A DNA stretch of 64,000 bases from QHWT01 sp963755695 (GTDB taxonomy: Bacteria; Acidobacteriota; Vicinamibacteria; Vicinamibacterales; 2-12-FULL-66-21). Below, in pieces: positions 53,163 to 61,180 of the stretch. The translations under genes and the position numbers were made by a program. The stretch covers positions 372,001 to 436,000 of the forward strand of contig CAVWLB010000008.1 of the NCBI GenBank assembly GCA_963755695.1. The letters run 5' to 3'. Numbering within the stretch: the first letter of the stretch is position 1; each line of letters opens with the position of its first letter. The notes under the pieces are model-generated. The model did not search any database and had not been told where the DNA came from. It saw nothing but the letters and a program-made list of their open reading frames with translations.

Positions 53163-54551
53163 ATGAGCCGGCCAACCAAGACGATTCTGATCTGCGACGA
53201 CGATCAGGGCATGCGGGATACGCTCACCGCGATCCTGAAACGCGATTACCGCGTGGTGACGGTGTCGAGCGGTGAAGCGGCGCTCGCACTGCTGAAGAAC
53301 GAGGACATCGATCTGATCCTGCTCGATGTCCGGCTGCCGGGCATCAGCGGGTTCGACGTACTGCGCATCGTCAAGGAGAATTACAGCCTCATCGAGTGCA
53401 TCATGATCTCGGCCATCAACGAGGTCGAGACCGCCGTGCAGGCGATGAAGCACGGGGCCTACCACTACATCACCAAGAACTTCGATTACGACGAGTTGCG
53501 ATCGCTGGTGCGGAACGCCTGCGAGCGGCAGGATCTCAATCGGCAGGTGATCACCCTCAGCGCCCAGGTGGCCGAGCAGAGCGAGCGCGAGTTCCTCATT
53601 GGGCCCAGCAAACAGATCCGCGACATCGTCGATCTGGTCCAGCGGGTGGCCAAGCTCTCCGCAACGGTGTTGATCCTCGGGGAGAGTGGGACCGGCAAGG
53701 AGCTTCTCGCGCGGCTGCTGCACAAGGAGTCAGGGCGCGGCGACGCACCATTCATCGCCGTGAACATGTCGGCGATCCCCCACGAACTGGTCGAGAGCAC
53801 GCTGTTCGGTCACGAGCGGGGATCGTTCACCGGCGCGCACAAGCAGCAGCTCGGGAAGTTCGAACTGGCGGCCGGCGGCACGTTGTTCCTCGACGAAATC
53901 GGGGATCTCCGGTTCGACCTGCAGGCCAAGCTGCTGCGGGCGATTCAGGAGGGGGAAATCGAGCGCGTCGGCGGGACCAAGCCGATCCGTACCGACTTCC
54001 GGTTGATTGCCGCAACCAACGTCGACCTCGACAAAGCGGTCAGGGAATCGCGCTTCCGCGAGGACCTCTATTACCGCATCAATGTCATTCCGATTCGGAT
54101 GCCTCCGCTCCGGGATCGGATTGACGATCTGCCTGAGCTCGCGCGCCTGTTCCTCAACCGCTACAAGGGGAAGTTCCGCAAGCCGGTCAAGGGCATCGCG
54201 GATTCGGCGCTCAGGATCCTGGCGTCGTACTGGTGGCCAGGCAATATCCGCGAGCTCGAAAACCTGATCGAACGGCTGGTGGCCATGACCGACAAGGAAT
54301 GGATCACCGACGAGGACCTGCCACTGGAATACCACTTCGCCAAGCTGGACGCGGCGTCGACGACCAACGAGACGCGGTTCGAAGAGGCCTGCGCCACCTT
54401 CGAACGCAACTTCATCCTCCGAGCGCTCGAGAAGTCCGATTGGAACGTGACGGCCACCGCCCGCTACCTCGGGATCCCGCTCAGCACTCTCAAACACAAG
54501 ATGACGCGGCTCGATCTGCGCGACCTGGCCAAGAAACTTCGAGGCGCGTAG
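53163..54551 (+). CDS. Sigma54-dependent NtrC-family response regulator
   Basis: 462 residues from the ATG at 53163 (a Met 18 bases earlier is in frame). Intact receiver domain with Asp pair 12-14 and phosphoacceptor D55 in LILLDVRLPG. AAA+ domain with Walker A GESGTGKE, sigma54-contact loop GSFTGA, Walker B LFLDEIGD, WWPGNIRELENLIERL. C-terminal Fis HTH (WNVTATARYLGIPLSTLKHK). All functional residues are present, in contrast to the regulator at 2.9-4.1 kb. 367 bases downstream lies the radical SAM gene with a sigma54-type promoter, and a histidine kinase closes the cluster, so this is the probable activator. Confidence 0.95.
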   Translation: MSRPTKTILICDDDQGMRDTLTAILKRDYRVVTVSSGEAALALLKNEDIDLILLDVRLPGISGFDVLRIVKENYSLIECIMISAINEVETAVQAMKHGAYHYITKNFDYDELRSLVRNACERQDLNRQVITLSAQVAEQSEREFLIGPSKQIRDIVDLVQRVAKLSATVLILGESGTGKELLARLLHKESGRGDAPFIAVNMSAIPHELVESTLFGHERGSFTGAHKQQLGKFELAAGGTLFLDEIGDLRFDLQAKLLRAIQEGEIERVGGTKPIRTDFRLIAATNVDLDKAVRESRFREDLYYRINVIPIRMPPLRDRIDDLPELARLFLNRYKGKFRKPVKGIADSALRILASYWWPGNIRELENLIERLVAMTDKEWITDEDLPLEYHFAKLDAASTTNETRFEEACATFERNFILRALEKSDWNVTATARYLGIPLSTLKHKMTRLDLRDLAKKLRGA

Positions 54552-54700
54552 GAGCGACACGGCCGCGTAGCGTGTGCACAGAACCGGCAGTACCTGCTCA
54601 GCTGAGATCGGCTAATAGCTTAGCCCTGCCGGCCAACGAATTGACCGCATCCACCGGGTCTGACGGTTGACTGCGCGCACGCCGCGCACCATGCCTGATC

Positions 54701-54770
54701 CAAAGAGTCCAGTCGACGTCTCAGAAATTCCCGGTGGAACCATTCGCGGAGACGCCGGAATAGGACTCTT
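54701..54770. promoter_or_regulatory. Nested inverted repeat, possible enhancer site for the NtrC-type regulator
   Basis: AAAGAGTCC at the left and GGACTCTTT at the right are perfect 9-base inverted arms; inside, GACGTCTC and GAGACGCC pair in 7 of 8 positions. It lies 20-90 bases upstream of the sigma54-type promoter, the usual place for enhancer binding. It could alternatively be a transcription end of the regulator gene, but there is no T-run. Confidence 0.45.
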
Positions 54771-54789
54771 TCGACATTTCTGCGTCCGT

Positions 54790-54805
54790 CGGAACATGCG
54801 TTGCA
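54790..54805 (+). promoter_or_regulatory. Sigma54-type promoter candidate
   Basis: CGGAACATGCGTTGCA: GG at -24 and GC at -12 separated by exactly ten bases, with TTGCA intact at -12 and GG-AC at -24 compared with TGGCAC-N5-TTGCA. Start would fall near 54817, about 100 bases before the radical SAM ATG. Confidence 0.5.
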
Positions 54806-54918
54806 CTTTTCGGGTTCGTCGCGGCGAACGGCCTTGATGATCTGCTCAATCCAGCAATCAAACAGACCCCGAGACTGACGGCACCCGACAATTCATTGGC
54901 CGGTGATCGGAGTGGGCA

Positions 54919-56328
54919 ATGCTGCCTTCGATGTTTAACGTTCAGGTGCCGCTGGCGGAGCGGAACGAGGTGTTCCTGATGAACACCTTCACCGACGCCC
55001 AGGTGATGGTCACGCCCGATGTGATCGAGCTGCTCGATCGACTGGCGGCCGGCGAATCAGCGCAGGCCGACACCGAGCGGGCCACCATCGAGCAACTCGC
55101 CGCACACGGGTTCGTGGTGAACGATCGTGCGCAGGAGCGCCGCGATCTCGAGGCTTTTTTCCGGGAAGTCCGCGAAGGCACCGACACGCTGAAGGTCACG
55201 GTGCTCACCACCCTGCAGTGCAACTTTGCCTGTGATTACTGCATCCAGGGGGATCACGGCGACTACAACAAGACGGCCGCACGGATGTCGATGGAGACCG
55301 CCGCGCGGGTGGCCGAATGGACCGAGTCGCGGCTGGACCGCGTCGCCCCGACGCGCCTCGTGCTCACGTTCTTTGGCGGCGAGCCTTTGTTGAACCTGCC
55401 GGTGATGTACTACTTGGCTTCCCGCCTCCACGCATCGTGCGAGGCGCGGGGCGTGCAGCTGCTCATCAACGTCATCACCAACGGGCTTCTGCTCACCCGC
55501 GAGGTAGTCGACCGGCTCAATCCCCATGGGCTCAATGGGGTGAAGATCACGCTCGACGGCGACCGCGACACGCACAACCAGATGCGCCCGCTGCGCGGCG
55601 GGCAGGGGACGTTCGACAAGATCATCAAGAACGTCCGCGAGGTCGCTCACCTGACGAGGATCGCCGTCGGCGGCAATTTCGACGCGGACACCGTCGACAG
55701 CTATCCAGCGCTGCTGGATTTTCTGAGCGAACAAGAGTTCGCCGATCGGCTGACAAAAGTAACCTTCAAACCTGTAATTCGCGACAAGACCGCGTCGCCA
55801 AAGGGGTTCATCCCGCTCGCGGCGGTCGCCGCAGATGGCAAGCCGCTGAATGGCGCATGCATGACTTCGGCCGGGACCGGCGTCAGCCGCGTCTGCGACT
55901 CGTGCAACTTCGTCGACGAGAAGATGGCCTTCCTCCGCGACGAAACCAAGAAGCACGGCTTCCCGACGGTGGACGGCGTGCACATGGGTCCGTGCGAGAT
56001 CCACAAGAACCACGCGCACACGGTTGGCCCTGACGGCTCGCTGTTCGCGTGCCCGGGGTTCGCGGGCGAGGCGCTCCAGTCGATCGGCCACATCGACGGC
56101 CGAGAGGAACCGTACCGGACGCAGGCGCTGCGCAACTTCGAGCGGCTGCAGGCGTGGACCCAGTGCAACGACTGCGCGTTCATCCCGGTGTGCGCGGGCG
56201 GTTGCACGGTCGCCGCACACAACGAGCTCGGCGACATGCACGCGCCAAATTGTCACAAGAAGAGTTTCGAAGCCGGCGTGGTGACGCTCGCGCGCGACGC
56301 GGCTCGCGAGCTCGCCGCCTCGAACTAG
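54919..56328 (+). CDS. Radical SAM/SPASM peptide maturase
   Basis: 469 residues, ATG at 54919 after GGAG. N-terminal roughly 90 residues (MFNVQVPLAERNEVFLMNTF ... LAAHGFVVND) form the small leader domain often found in peptide-modifying enzymes. Radical SAM core: CNFACDYC (Cys101, 105, 108) binds the SAM-cluster, then GGEP (FFGGEPLLNLP). The SPASM part is Cys-rich: CDSCNF, CEIHKN, FACPGF, CNDCAFIPVCAGGC and a late Cys, enough for two auxiliary clusters. Such enzymes install thioether, C-C or C-O crosslinks in RiPP peptides. Immediately followed by three tiny peptide genes. Confidence 0.9.
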   Translation: MLPSMFNVQVPLAERNEVFLMNTFTDAQVMVTPDVIELLDRLAAGESAQADTERATIEQLAAHGFVVNDRAQERRDLEAFFREVREGTDTLKVTVLTTLQCNFACDYCIQGDHGDYNKTAARMSMETAARVAEWTESRLDRVAPTRLVLTFFGGEPLLNLPVMYYLASRLHASCEARGVQLLINVITNGLLLTREVVDRLNPHGLNGVKITLDGDRDTHNQMRPLRGGQGTFDKIIKNVREVAHLTRIAVGGNFDADTVDSYPALLDFLSEQEFADRLTKVTFKPVIRDKTASPKGFIPLAAVAADGKPLNGACMTSAGTGVSRVCDSCNFVDEKMAFLRDETKKHGFPTVDGVHMGPCEIHKNHAHTVGPDGSLFACPGFAGEALQSIGHIDGREEPYRTQALRNFERLQAWTQCNDCAFIPVCAGGCTVAAHNELGDMHAPNCHKKSFEAGVVTLARDAARELAASN

Positions 56329-56389
56329 TCATGAATCGGCAAGGCCACCAACCACCATGGCCGTCAATCGGCCGCGAAAGGAGAACACC

Positions 56390-56476
56390 ATGAAATCCAA
56401 GAAGACGGAAGACCAGAAGAAGAACGGCACGCTCCGCCCCTGGCTCGTCGACGTGGTCGTCGACAACCTCAGATGA
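56390..56476 (+). CDS. Candidate RiPP precursor peptide 1
   Basis: 28 residues: a Lys-rich leader (KSKKTEDQKKNG) then TLRPWLVDVVVDNLR. Start ATG at 56390 with a strong AAAGGAG site 9 bases before. Shares the P-W-(aliphatic)2-D core with peptides 2 and 3 but lacks the Cys and the second EPW. Lies 62 bases after the maturase, so it should be cotranscribed. Could be a precursor with a related but distinct product, or an older duplicate. Confidence 0.65.
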   Translation: MKSKKTEDQKKNGTLRPWLVDVVVDNLR

Positions 56477-56479
56477 GAA

Positions 56480-56605
56480 GACCGAGGTTCGAGGTCCGAG
56501 ATCCGAGGTCCGAGATCCGAGGTCCGAGGTTTGAGGTTCGAGGTCCGAGGTCCGAGATCCGAGGCCCGAGGTCCGAGGTTCGAAGTCGGAGGTTGGGTCC
56601 CAGCC
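56480..56605. repeat. Word-repeat block, GAGGTCC words
   Basis: Tandem GAGGTCC/GAGATCC heptamers between peptide 1 and peptide 2, same word as at 5.0 and 34.0 kb. Confidence 0.88.
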
Positions 56606-56662
56606 CTGGTCGCAAGCTTCACTAATCCTATCTGGCGCGCGCTGCGCCGCAGGAGTTGAGTC

Positions 56663-56761
56663 ATGAAGATCACGATCATCAAGAAGAGCGACGGCAAGGT
56701 GAAAACGATGGCGGCGTGCCCCTGGATCATCGACGAGCCCTGGGTCGGCAAGACCAAGTAG
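56663..56761 (+). CDS. Candidate RiPP precursor peptide 2
   Basis: 32 residues: leader MKITIIKKSDGKVKT and core MAACPWIIDEPWVGKTK. ATG at 56663 with AGGAG seven bases upstream. Differs from peptide 3 at only about ten positions, nearly all in the leader and last residues; the 13 residues MAACPWIIDEPWV are identical. Such leader-plus-invariant-core duplication is the hallmark of RiPP precursors. Cys19, Trp21, Asp24 and Trp27 are candidate crosslink sites. Too short for routine gene callers. Confidence 0.8.
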   Translation: MKITIIKKSDGKVKTMAACPWIIDEPWVGKTK

Positions 56762-56838
56762 CCGGATCACTGCTTGATTTGAAGCGCGTGCGAGTGGGGT
56801 CGGAGCCCCACCAGCAAGGTCATTTGAAGGAGACGACC

Positions 56839-56937
56839 GTGAAGATTACAGTTGTGAAGAAGGGCGACGCGAAGGTCAAGCCGATGGCGGCGTGCCCGTG
56901 GATCATCGACGAGCCGTGGGTCGCGAAATCGAATTGA
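56839..56937 (+). CDS. Candidate RiPP precursor peptide 3
   Basis: 32 residues: leader MKITVVKKGDAKVKP and core MAACPWIIDEPWVAKSN. GTG start at 56839, with AAGGAG upstream. The codons of the core differ from peptide 2 at synonymous positions (e.g. CCC/CCG for Pro), so the sequence is under protein selection rather than freshly copied. 16 bases before the substrate-binding protein gene, which makes one operon likely. Confidence 0.8.
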   Translation: MKITVVKKGDAKVKPMAACPWIIDEPWVAKSN

Positions 56938-56953
56938 GGTCGCGAATGCTCTA

Positions 56954-58513
56954 GTGGCACGGCCTACTGCCGATAATCCGAAGTACGGCTCTGTGCGCAG
57001 TAAGTGTCGGCGCGGCGCGGCGGCAGGTTTGTTCGTCACGACGGTCGGTGTGTGCATTGCGGGGTGCGCACGAGAGGCGCAGACGGGTCCGCAAGCGACA
57101 ACGCTGCGAATCGGGGTCGCAGTTCCGGCGGAACAGACCACGAACGCAGGCCTGAGGACTCTCATCCCGCTCCTGACGACGGAACCCTTGCTCTCGAACG
57201 AGATGGACGGCCGGCAGGCCGAGCGACTCGCACAGCAGTGGGCGTGGGATGAATCGCGGACGTCGCTGCAATTGAAGCTCCGTCCCAACGTCCTCTTTCA
57301 CGATGGCACGCCGCTGACCCCCGAGGTTGTCGCGCAAGCGTTACGCGCCAGAATCGGCGCCCAGGCGGTGTCCAGTTTCGCCAGCGTCGCGTCGGTGTCG
57401 GTAACCGGCAAGGACACGGTCACGCTCAGGCTGACGCAACCGGACTCGTTTCTGCTTCCCGACCTTGCTCTCGCGTCGATCTCGATTCCAGGCAAATCCA
57501 ACGTGGGCACCGGACCATTCAAGCTCTCAGCGCACAGCGGCCAGCAGACGTTGCTCCGACGTTTCGACCAGTTCTACGGCGGACGTCCGCTGATCGACGC
57601 GGTCGAAATCGACGCCTACCCGACCCAGCGCAAGGCCTGGGCGGCGATGATGCGCGGTGGTCTCGACATGCTGTACGAGGTCAGTCGCGACGCGGTGGAG
57701 TTCGTCGAAGCCGAGACCGCAGTGAACACCTATACGTTCCCTCGGGTGTATTACATTCCTCTCGTCTTCAACGTCCGGCATCAGGTCTTGAAGAATGCAC
57801 AGGTCCGCCGCGCGATCAACGAAGCGCTCGACAAGGGCGCGCTGGTGCAGGAGGGCCTGAGAGGCCGCGGCCGGCCGGCCGACGGCCCGATCTGGCCGGA
57901 TCACTGGGCCTACATCGCGTCGCGCCAGCCTGTCGCCTTCAATCCCGACGCCGCCAGGCTGCGGCTGGACACCGCGGGCTATCCGATTCGCCCGGCGACG
58001 AAGGACGAGATGCCGAGCCGGTTCTCGTTTACCTGTCTCGTCTGGGCGGAGGATGGCCGGTTCGAACGGCTCGCGCTGGTCCTGCAGAAACAATTCGCCG
58101 ACATCGGCATCGACATGCGCCTGGAACCACTGGGCGCAGCGGCATTCGAACAGCGCGCGCTTTCCGGCGAGTTCGACGCGCTGCTGATTGAAATGGCGGG
58201 CCGGTCATTGAGCTGGGTCTACCGCTTCTGGCATTCACCGAGCGGACAGGCACTGCTCAATTCCGGATACACCTCGGCTGACGCTGCGTTGGAACGCATT
58301 CGCCGCGCGACTTCTGACGAGGACGTCAGAAGCGGGGTCGCCGAGCTGGTGCGCGTCTTCAACGAGGATCCGCCCGCCGCGTTTCTCGCGTGGCAGATGC
58401 AGTCACGCGCGGTCTCGGCACAGTTCGACGTGCTCCGCGAACCCAATCGGGACGTCCTGAGCAATCTCTGGCAGTGGCGCCCGGTGGGAACGCCGCAATA
58501 CGCATCGCGATGA
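56954..58513 (+). CDS. Family-5 (peptide-type) extracellular substrate-binding lipoprotein
   Basis: 519 residues, GTG start 16 bases after peptide 3. Lipoprotein signal with lipobox CIAGC (about residue 38). SBP_bac_5 fold: LRIGVAVPAEQTTNAG, WDESRTSLQLKLRPNVLFHD, GTPLTPEVVAQALRA, VGTGPFKLS, QVRRAINEALDKGALVQ. This family binds oligopeptides, nickel or opines at the cell surface. No permease or ATPase genes follow; instead the stop overlaps the histidine kinase (ATGA). It may thus present a ligand, perhaps the modified peptide, to the kinase rather than feed an importer; that is inference. Confidence 0.88.
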   Translation: MARPTADNPKYGSVRSKCRRGAAAGLFVTTVGVCIAGCAREAQTGPQATTLRIGVAVPAEQTTNAGLRTLIPLLTTEPLLSNEMDGRQAERLAQQWAWDESRTSLQLKLRPNVLFHDGTPLTPEVVAQALRARIGAQAVSSFASVASVSVTGKDTVTLRLTQPDSFLLPDLALASISIPGKSNVGTGPFKLSAHSGQQTLLRRFDQFYGGRPLIDAVEIDAYPTQRKAWAAMMRGGLDMLYEVSRDAVEFVEAETAVNTYTFPRVYYIPLVFNVRHQVLKNAQVRRAINEALDKGALVQEGLRGRGRPADGPIWPDHWAYIASRQPVAFNPDAARLRLDTAGYPIRPATKDEMPSRFSFTCLVWAEDGRFERLALVLQKQFADIGIDMRLEPLGAAAFEQRALSGEFDALLIEMAGRSLSWVYRFWHSPSGQALLNSGYTSADAALERIRRATSDEDVRSGVAELVRVFNEDPPAAFLAWQMQSRAVSAQFDVLREPNRDVLSNLWQWRPVGTPQYASR

Positions 58514-60263
58514 GACGGATCACATCGCGCTTTGTCCTGCTGATCGCCACGGCGGCGATTGCCCCGCTGGTGGTATACGGCGCGGTGTCCGTGACCTCGT
58601 TGCGGCGCGCGAACAACGAATCGGTGCGGGCGGGCAACCTGAAGGTCGCCGGCCAGGTCGCCGAGCAGATCGAACTCTACGTCACGAACAACATCCGGGT
58701 TCTTCAGTCCGTCGGCGCCGAGCTGAGCGCCACCGCGCTGGCCACCTGGCAGCAGGATCGGATGTTGAAGGACTACGTCCTCGCTTTCCCCGAGTTTCGC
58801 GAGGTTACCTTCTTCGATGCTTCCGGCACGCCACTTGCGACGAGCGCCTTGGGTAAGAGCCGGATCGGGCTTCCGGAAGCCGCGGCCCACGCCGCCAAGC
58901 GAATCTACATTGCGCCGATTCGCGTCGACGACGATTTCCTGCCGACGACAACCATTGCCGTGCAGCTCACGAAGCTGCAGCAGAACGCCGGCTGGGTGGT
59001 CGGGGAAATCGCCCTCGAGCAGTTGTGGCGCATGGTCGACAACATCCGGGTCGGGGCCTCGGGCCATGCATTGATCGTCGGTGAAGATCTGCGGCTCATC
59101 GCCCATGGGAATCCCGACGAGAAGCGTCGCATTGCCAGTAGCGAACAACCGACGACGAATACGGCGTTGAGGTTCGTGTCGGATTTCCGGTCGGGTGGGG
59201 TTCCGTCTACCCAGGTACTCGAACGAGGAGAGGGAGGACATGCTCGCGGTTGCGGCGCCGGTCCGGCAAACAGGGTGGACCGTCGTCGTCGAGCAGCCGA
59301 CCGCGGAGGCCTTTGCCACGACGCGCCGCCTCGAACGGCAGCTGCTGGCCGCCATCGCGCTCGCGCTTCTCGGCACCGTCATCGCCGGCTACTTCTGGGG
59401 GCGCACGTTCATCCAGCGCATCTTCGCGCTCACGCGGGTCACGCGGTCGATTGCCGAGGGCAAGTGGGAGACGCGCGTCGAGATCAACGGGCAGGACGAG
59501 ATCCGCGAGCTGGGCGACGCGTTCAACTCGATGGCCGACCGGCTGGTCGAGCTGCAGGAAGACATCCGCAAGCAGGAACGGCAGGCGATGTTCGGCCGCA
59601 TCGCCGCGGGGCTGGTGCACGACCTGTCGCACCCGATTCAGAACATCGGCAACAGCTGCAAGCTGATTCTGAAGATGTCCGACGATCAGGAGTACCGCGA
59701 AACGTTCCGGCGGACGGTCGAGCGCGAGATGGTCATCGTCAAGCGCGTCCTCGACGATCTGCGGAACATCGCGCGGCCGATCCCGCTCGAGCGGTTCCCG
59801 GTCGATCTGAACCAGTCGGTCGGCGATGCAATCGAAGCGATGCAGCCGCACGCCGAGACCGCCGGGCTGACGCTGCAGGCGGAGCTGGCGCCCGAGCCGC
59901 TCTACATCGAGGGAGACGTGTTCGCGCTCGGACGCGTCTATCGCAACCTGATTCTGAACGCGATTCAGGCGACGGCGCCCGGCGGCCTGGTCGTGGCGGC
60001 GACCGAGGCGCACGGCGACTCGCGTGCAGGTGCGCGTCTACGACACCGGATGCGGCATTCCCGCCGATCGGCTCAGCGCGATCTTCGAAGATTTCGTCAC
60101 CACCAAGCGCCGCGGTCTCGGCCTCGGCCTGGCGATTTCCAAGAAGATCGTCGAGCAGCTGGGCGGCAGGATCTCGGTCGCCAGCGAGGTCGGCAAGGGG
60201 ACGACGTTCGTGATCGATTTTCCGCGCACCGAGGCGCGCCCGATCGCGCTGGTCGCCGGGTGA
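58510..60263 (+). CDS. Sensor histidine kinase (dCache-HAMP-HisKA-HATPase), two frameshifts
   Basis: Starts MRRITSRFVLLIATAAIAPL (TM1). dCache sensor domain in the periplasm to about 260. The frame shifts near 59218 (repaired by removing one G of AGGTAC, giving STQYSNEEREDMLAVAAPV). TM2 LLAAIALALLGTVIAGYFW, HAMP ALTRVTRSIAEGKWETRVEI, HisKA GLVHDLSHPIQNIGNS with the phospho-His, then HATPase with NLILNAIQAT. The second shift at about 60019 leads to VRVYDTGCGIPADRLSAIFE, GLGLGLAISKKIVEQLGG, GKGTTFVIDFP. About 583 residues. Likely partner of the NtrC-type regulator 4 kb upstream. Confidence 0.85.
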
Positions 60264-60330
60264 CCGAACGGGTTCTCAGGTTCTCAGGTTCTCAGGTTCT
60301 CGGGTTCTCAGGTTCTCAAGGGTTCTGGAG
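60264..60330. repeat. Word-repeat block, GGTTCTCA words
   Basis: Six tandem GGTTCTCA octamers after the histidine kinase, reverse complement of the word at 2.8 kb. Confidence 0.88.
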
Positions 60331-60371
60331 GGTGTGATGTTCCGGAAGTTGATCGAACGACCGAAATCGAA

Positions 60372-60581
60372 GTGGACGGGCACGTCTACGTCGCGCACTA
60401 TTTCGAGCACAAGACCGCGCGCGGCACACGGCGTTTCAGCTGCGAGGTGGTGCTGGATGCGGCAGACCGCATCATCCTCGACGACGACTCGATGACCAGC
60501 CTGGCGGCGAAGGTCATGCGGCTGGCGCCGGCGACGGTTTACAGCCGGGCGCTGGCAGGACGGAGCTCGGAGGCGGCGTAA
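60372..60581 (+). CDS. Small conserved-looking protein of unknown function
   Basis: 69 residues from the GTG at 60372: DGHVYVAHYFEHKTARGTRR then FSCEVVLDAADRIILDDDSM and SLAAKVMRLAPATVYSRALA. Predicted alternating strands and a C-terminal helix; composition and codon third positions look coding. The frame is open a little further upstream without a start codon, so the N-terminus may be longer. No ribosome binding site is obvious. Not recognised. Confidence 0.55.
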   Translation: MDGHVYVAHYFEHKTARGTRRFSCEVVLDAADRIILDDDSMTSLAAKVMRLAPATVYSRALAGRSSEAA

Positions 60582-60699
60582 AGAAAGGCCGGATGGTGAT
60601 CCGGCCCTGGACAATCGAGAGGGCTGCGCAAAGGACGGCTGTCTGAGACGGGACCCGCCGACTCTTGCGGCGGGAACCGCAGGTTTCTGACGACCCGGC
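60582..60699. other. Spacer with a GGCCGGAT hairpin
   Basis: GGCCGGAT-GGTG-ATCCGGCC at 60588-60607 is a perfect 8-bp stem between the convergent small gene and HU, but no T-run follows on either strand, so a Rho-independent terminator is not supported. Confidence 0.4.
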
Positions 60700-60999
60700 C
60701 TACTTGCGGGGGAGAACAGCGTCTTTCAGCTGCTTCGCGATGCGCGCCTTGACGACCGTCTTCGCGGGGATCTTGATCGCCTCGCCCGTCGCCGGGTTGC
60801 GGCCCATCCGCGCCTTGCGCTTCTGAACCACCAGCTTCACCATCCCCGGCAGCACGAACTCGCCCGAGCGCTTGAGCTCCTTCTCGGCAAGCATGTTCAG
60901 CTCGTCGAAGAACTCCCGCGCCTGCGTCCGCTTCACTTCGAAGCGATCCGCGAAGTGCGAGAAGAGTTCGGATTTGCCCATCCTGCGGGCCTCTGCCAT
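60700..60999 (-). CDS. HU-family DNA-binding protein
   Basis: 99 residues. Helical N-terminal half GKSELFSHFADRFEVKRTQA, REFFDELNMLAEKELKRSG, then the beta-arm GMVKLVVQKRKARMGRNPAT with GEAIKIPAKTVVKARIAKQL, including the RNP-A/TGE tip that intercalates DNA. Nucleoid-associated dimer. An N-terminal MAEARR precedes the usual start at MGKSEL. Upstream bases 61000-61180 show no gene. Confidence 0.93.
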   Translation of the reverse strand: MAEARRMGKSELFSHFADRFEVKRTQAREFFDELNMLAEKELKRSGEFVLPGMVKLVVQKRKARMGRNPATGEAIKIPAKTVVKARIAKQLKDAVLPRK

Positions 61000-61180
61000 C
61001 GGCTATTCCCCTTGCTTGGGCGCGCTATCTGAAAACCCGCGTGACCGCCGCGCGCGCGTGCGGCGGCAGCGGAGAATACTGGAAAAAAGCAGGGGGTATC
61101 CTAGCGCGCTTGTTTTTGCGGTGTCAATCACAGCCCCCTGAAAAACCGCGATTTCCGGCCTGAATGCTACAATTTTTCGC

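Larger units (their letters stand above)
54552..54918. other. Non-coding regulatory spacer before the radical SAM gene
   Basis: 367 bases with no convincing gene. It holds a nested inverted repeat (54701-54770) and a sigma54-type promoter (54790-54805), given separately. Nothing else recognised. Confidence 0.6.

Noticed and set aside
54881..54896. Second sigma54 site (GGCAC-N5) near 54.88 kb
   Set aside because: The -12 GC dinucleotide is missing at the required distance.
2775..60330. Word-repeat blocks as CRISPR arrays
   Set aside because: Units are contiguous 6-9 bp words without unique spacers, and no cas genes occur.
60588..60607. GGCCGGAT hairpin as terminator
   Set aside because: No T-run on either side.
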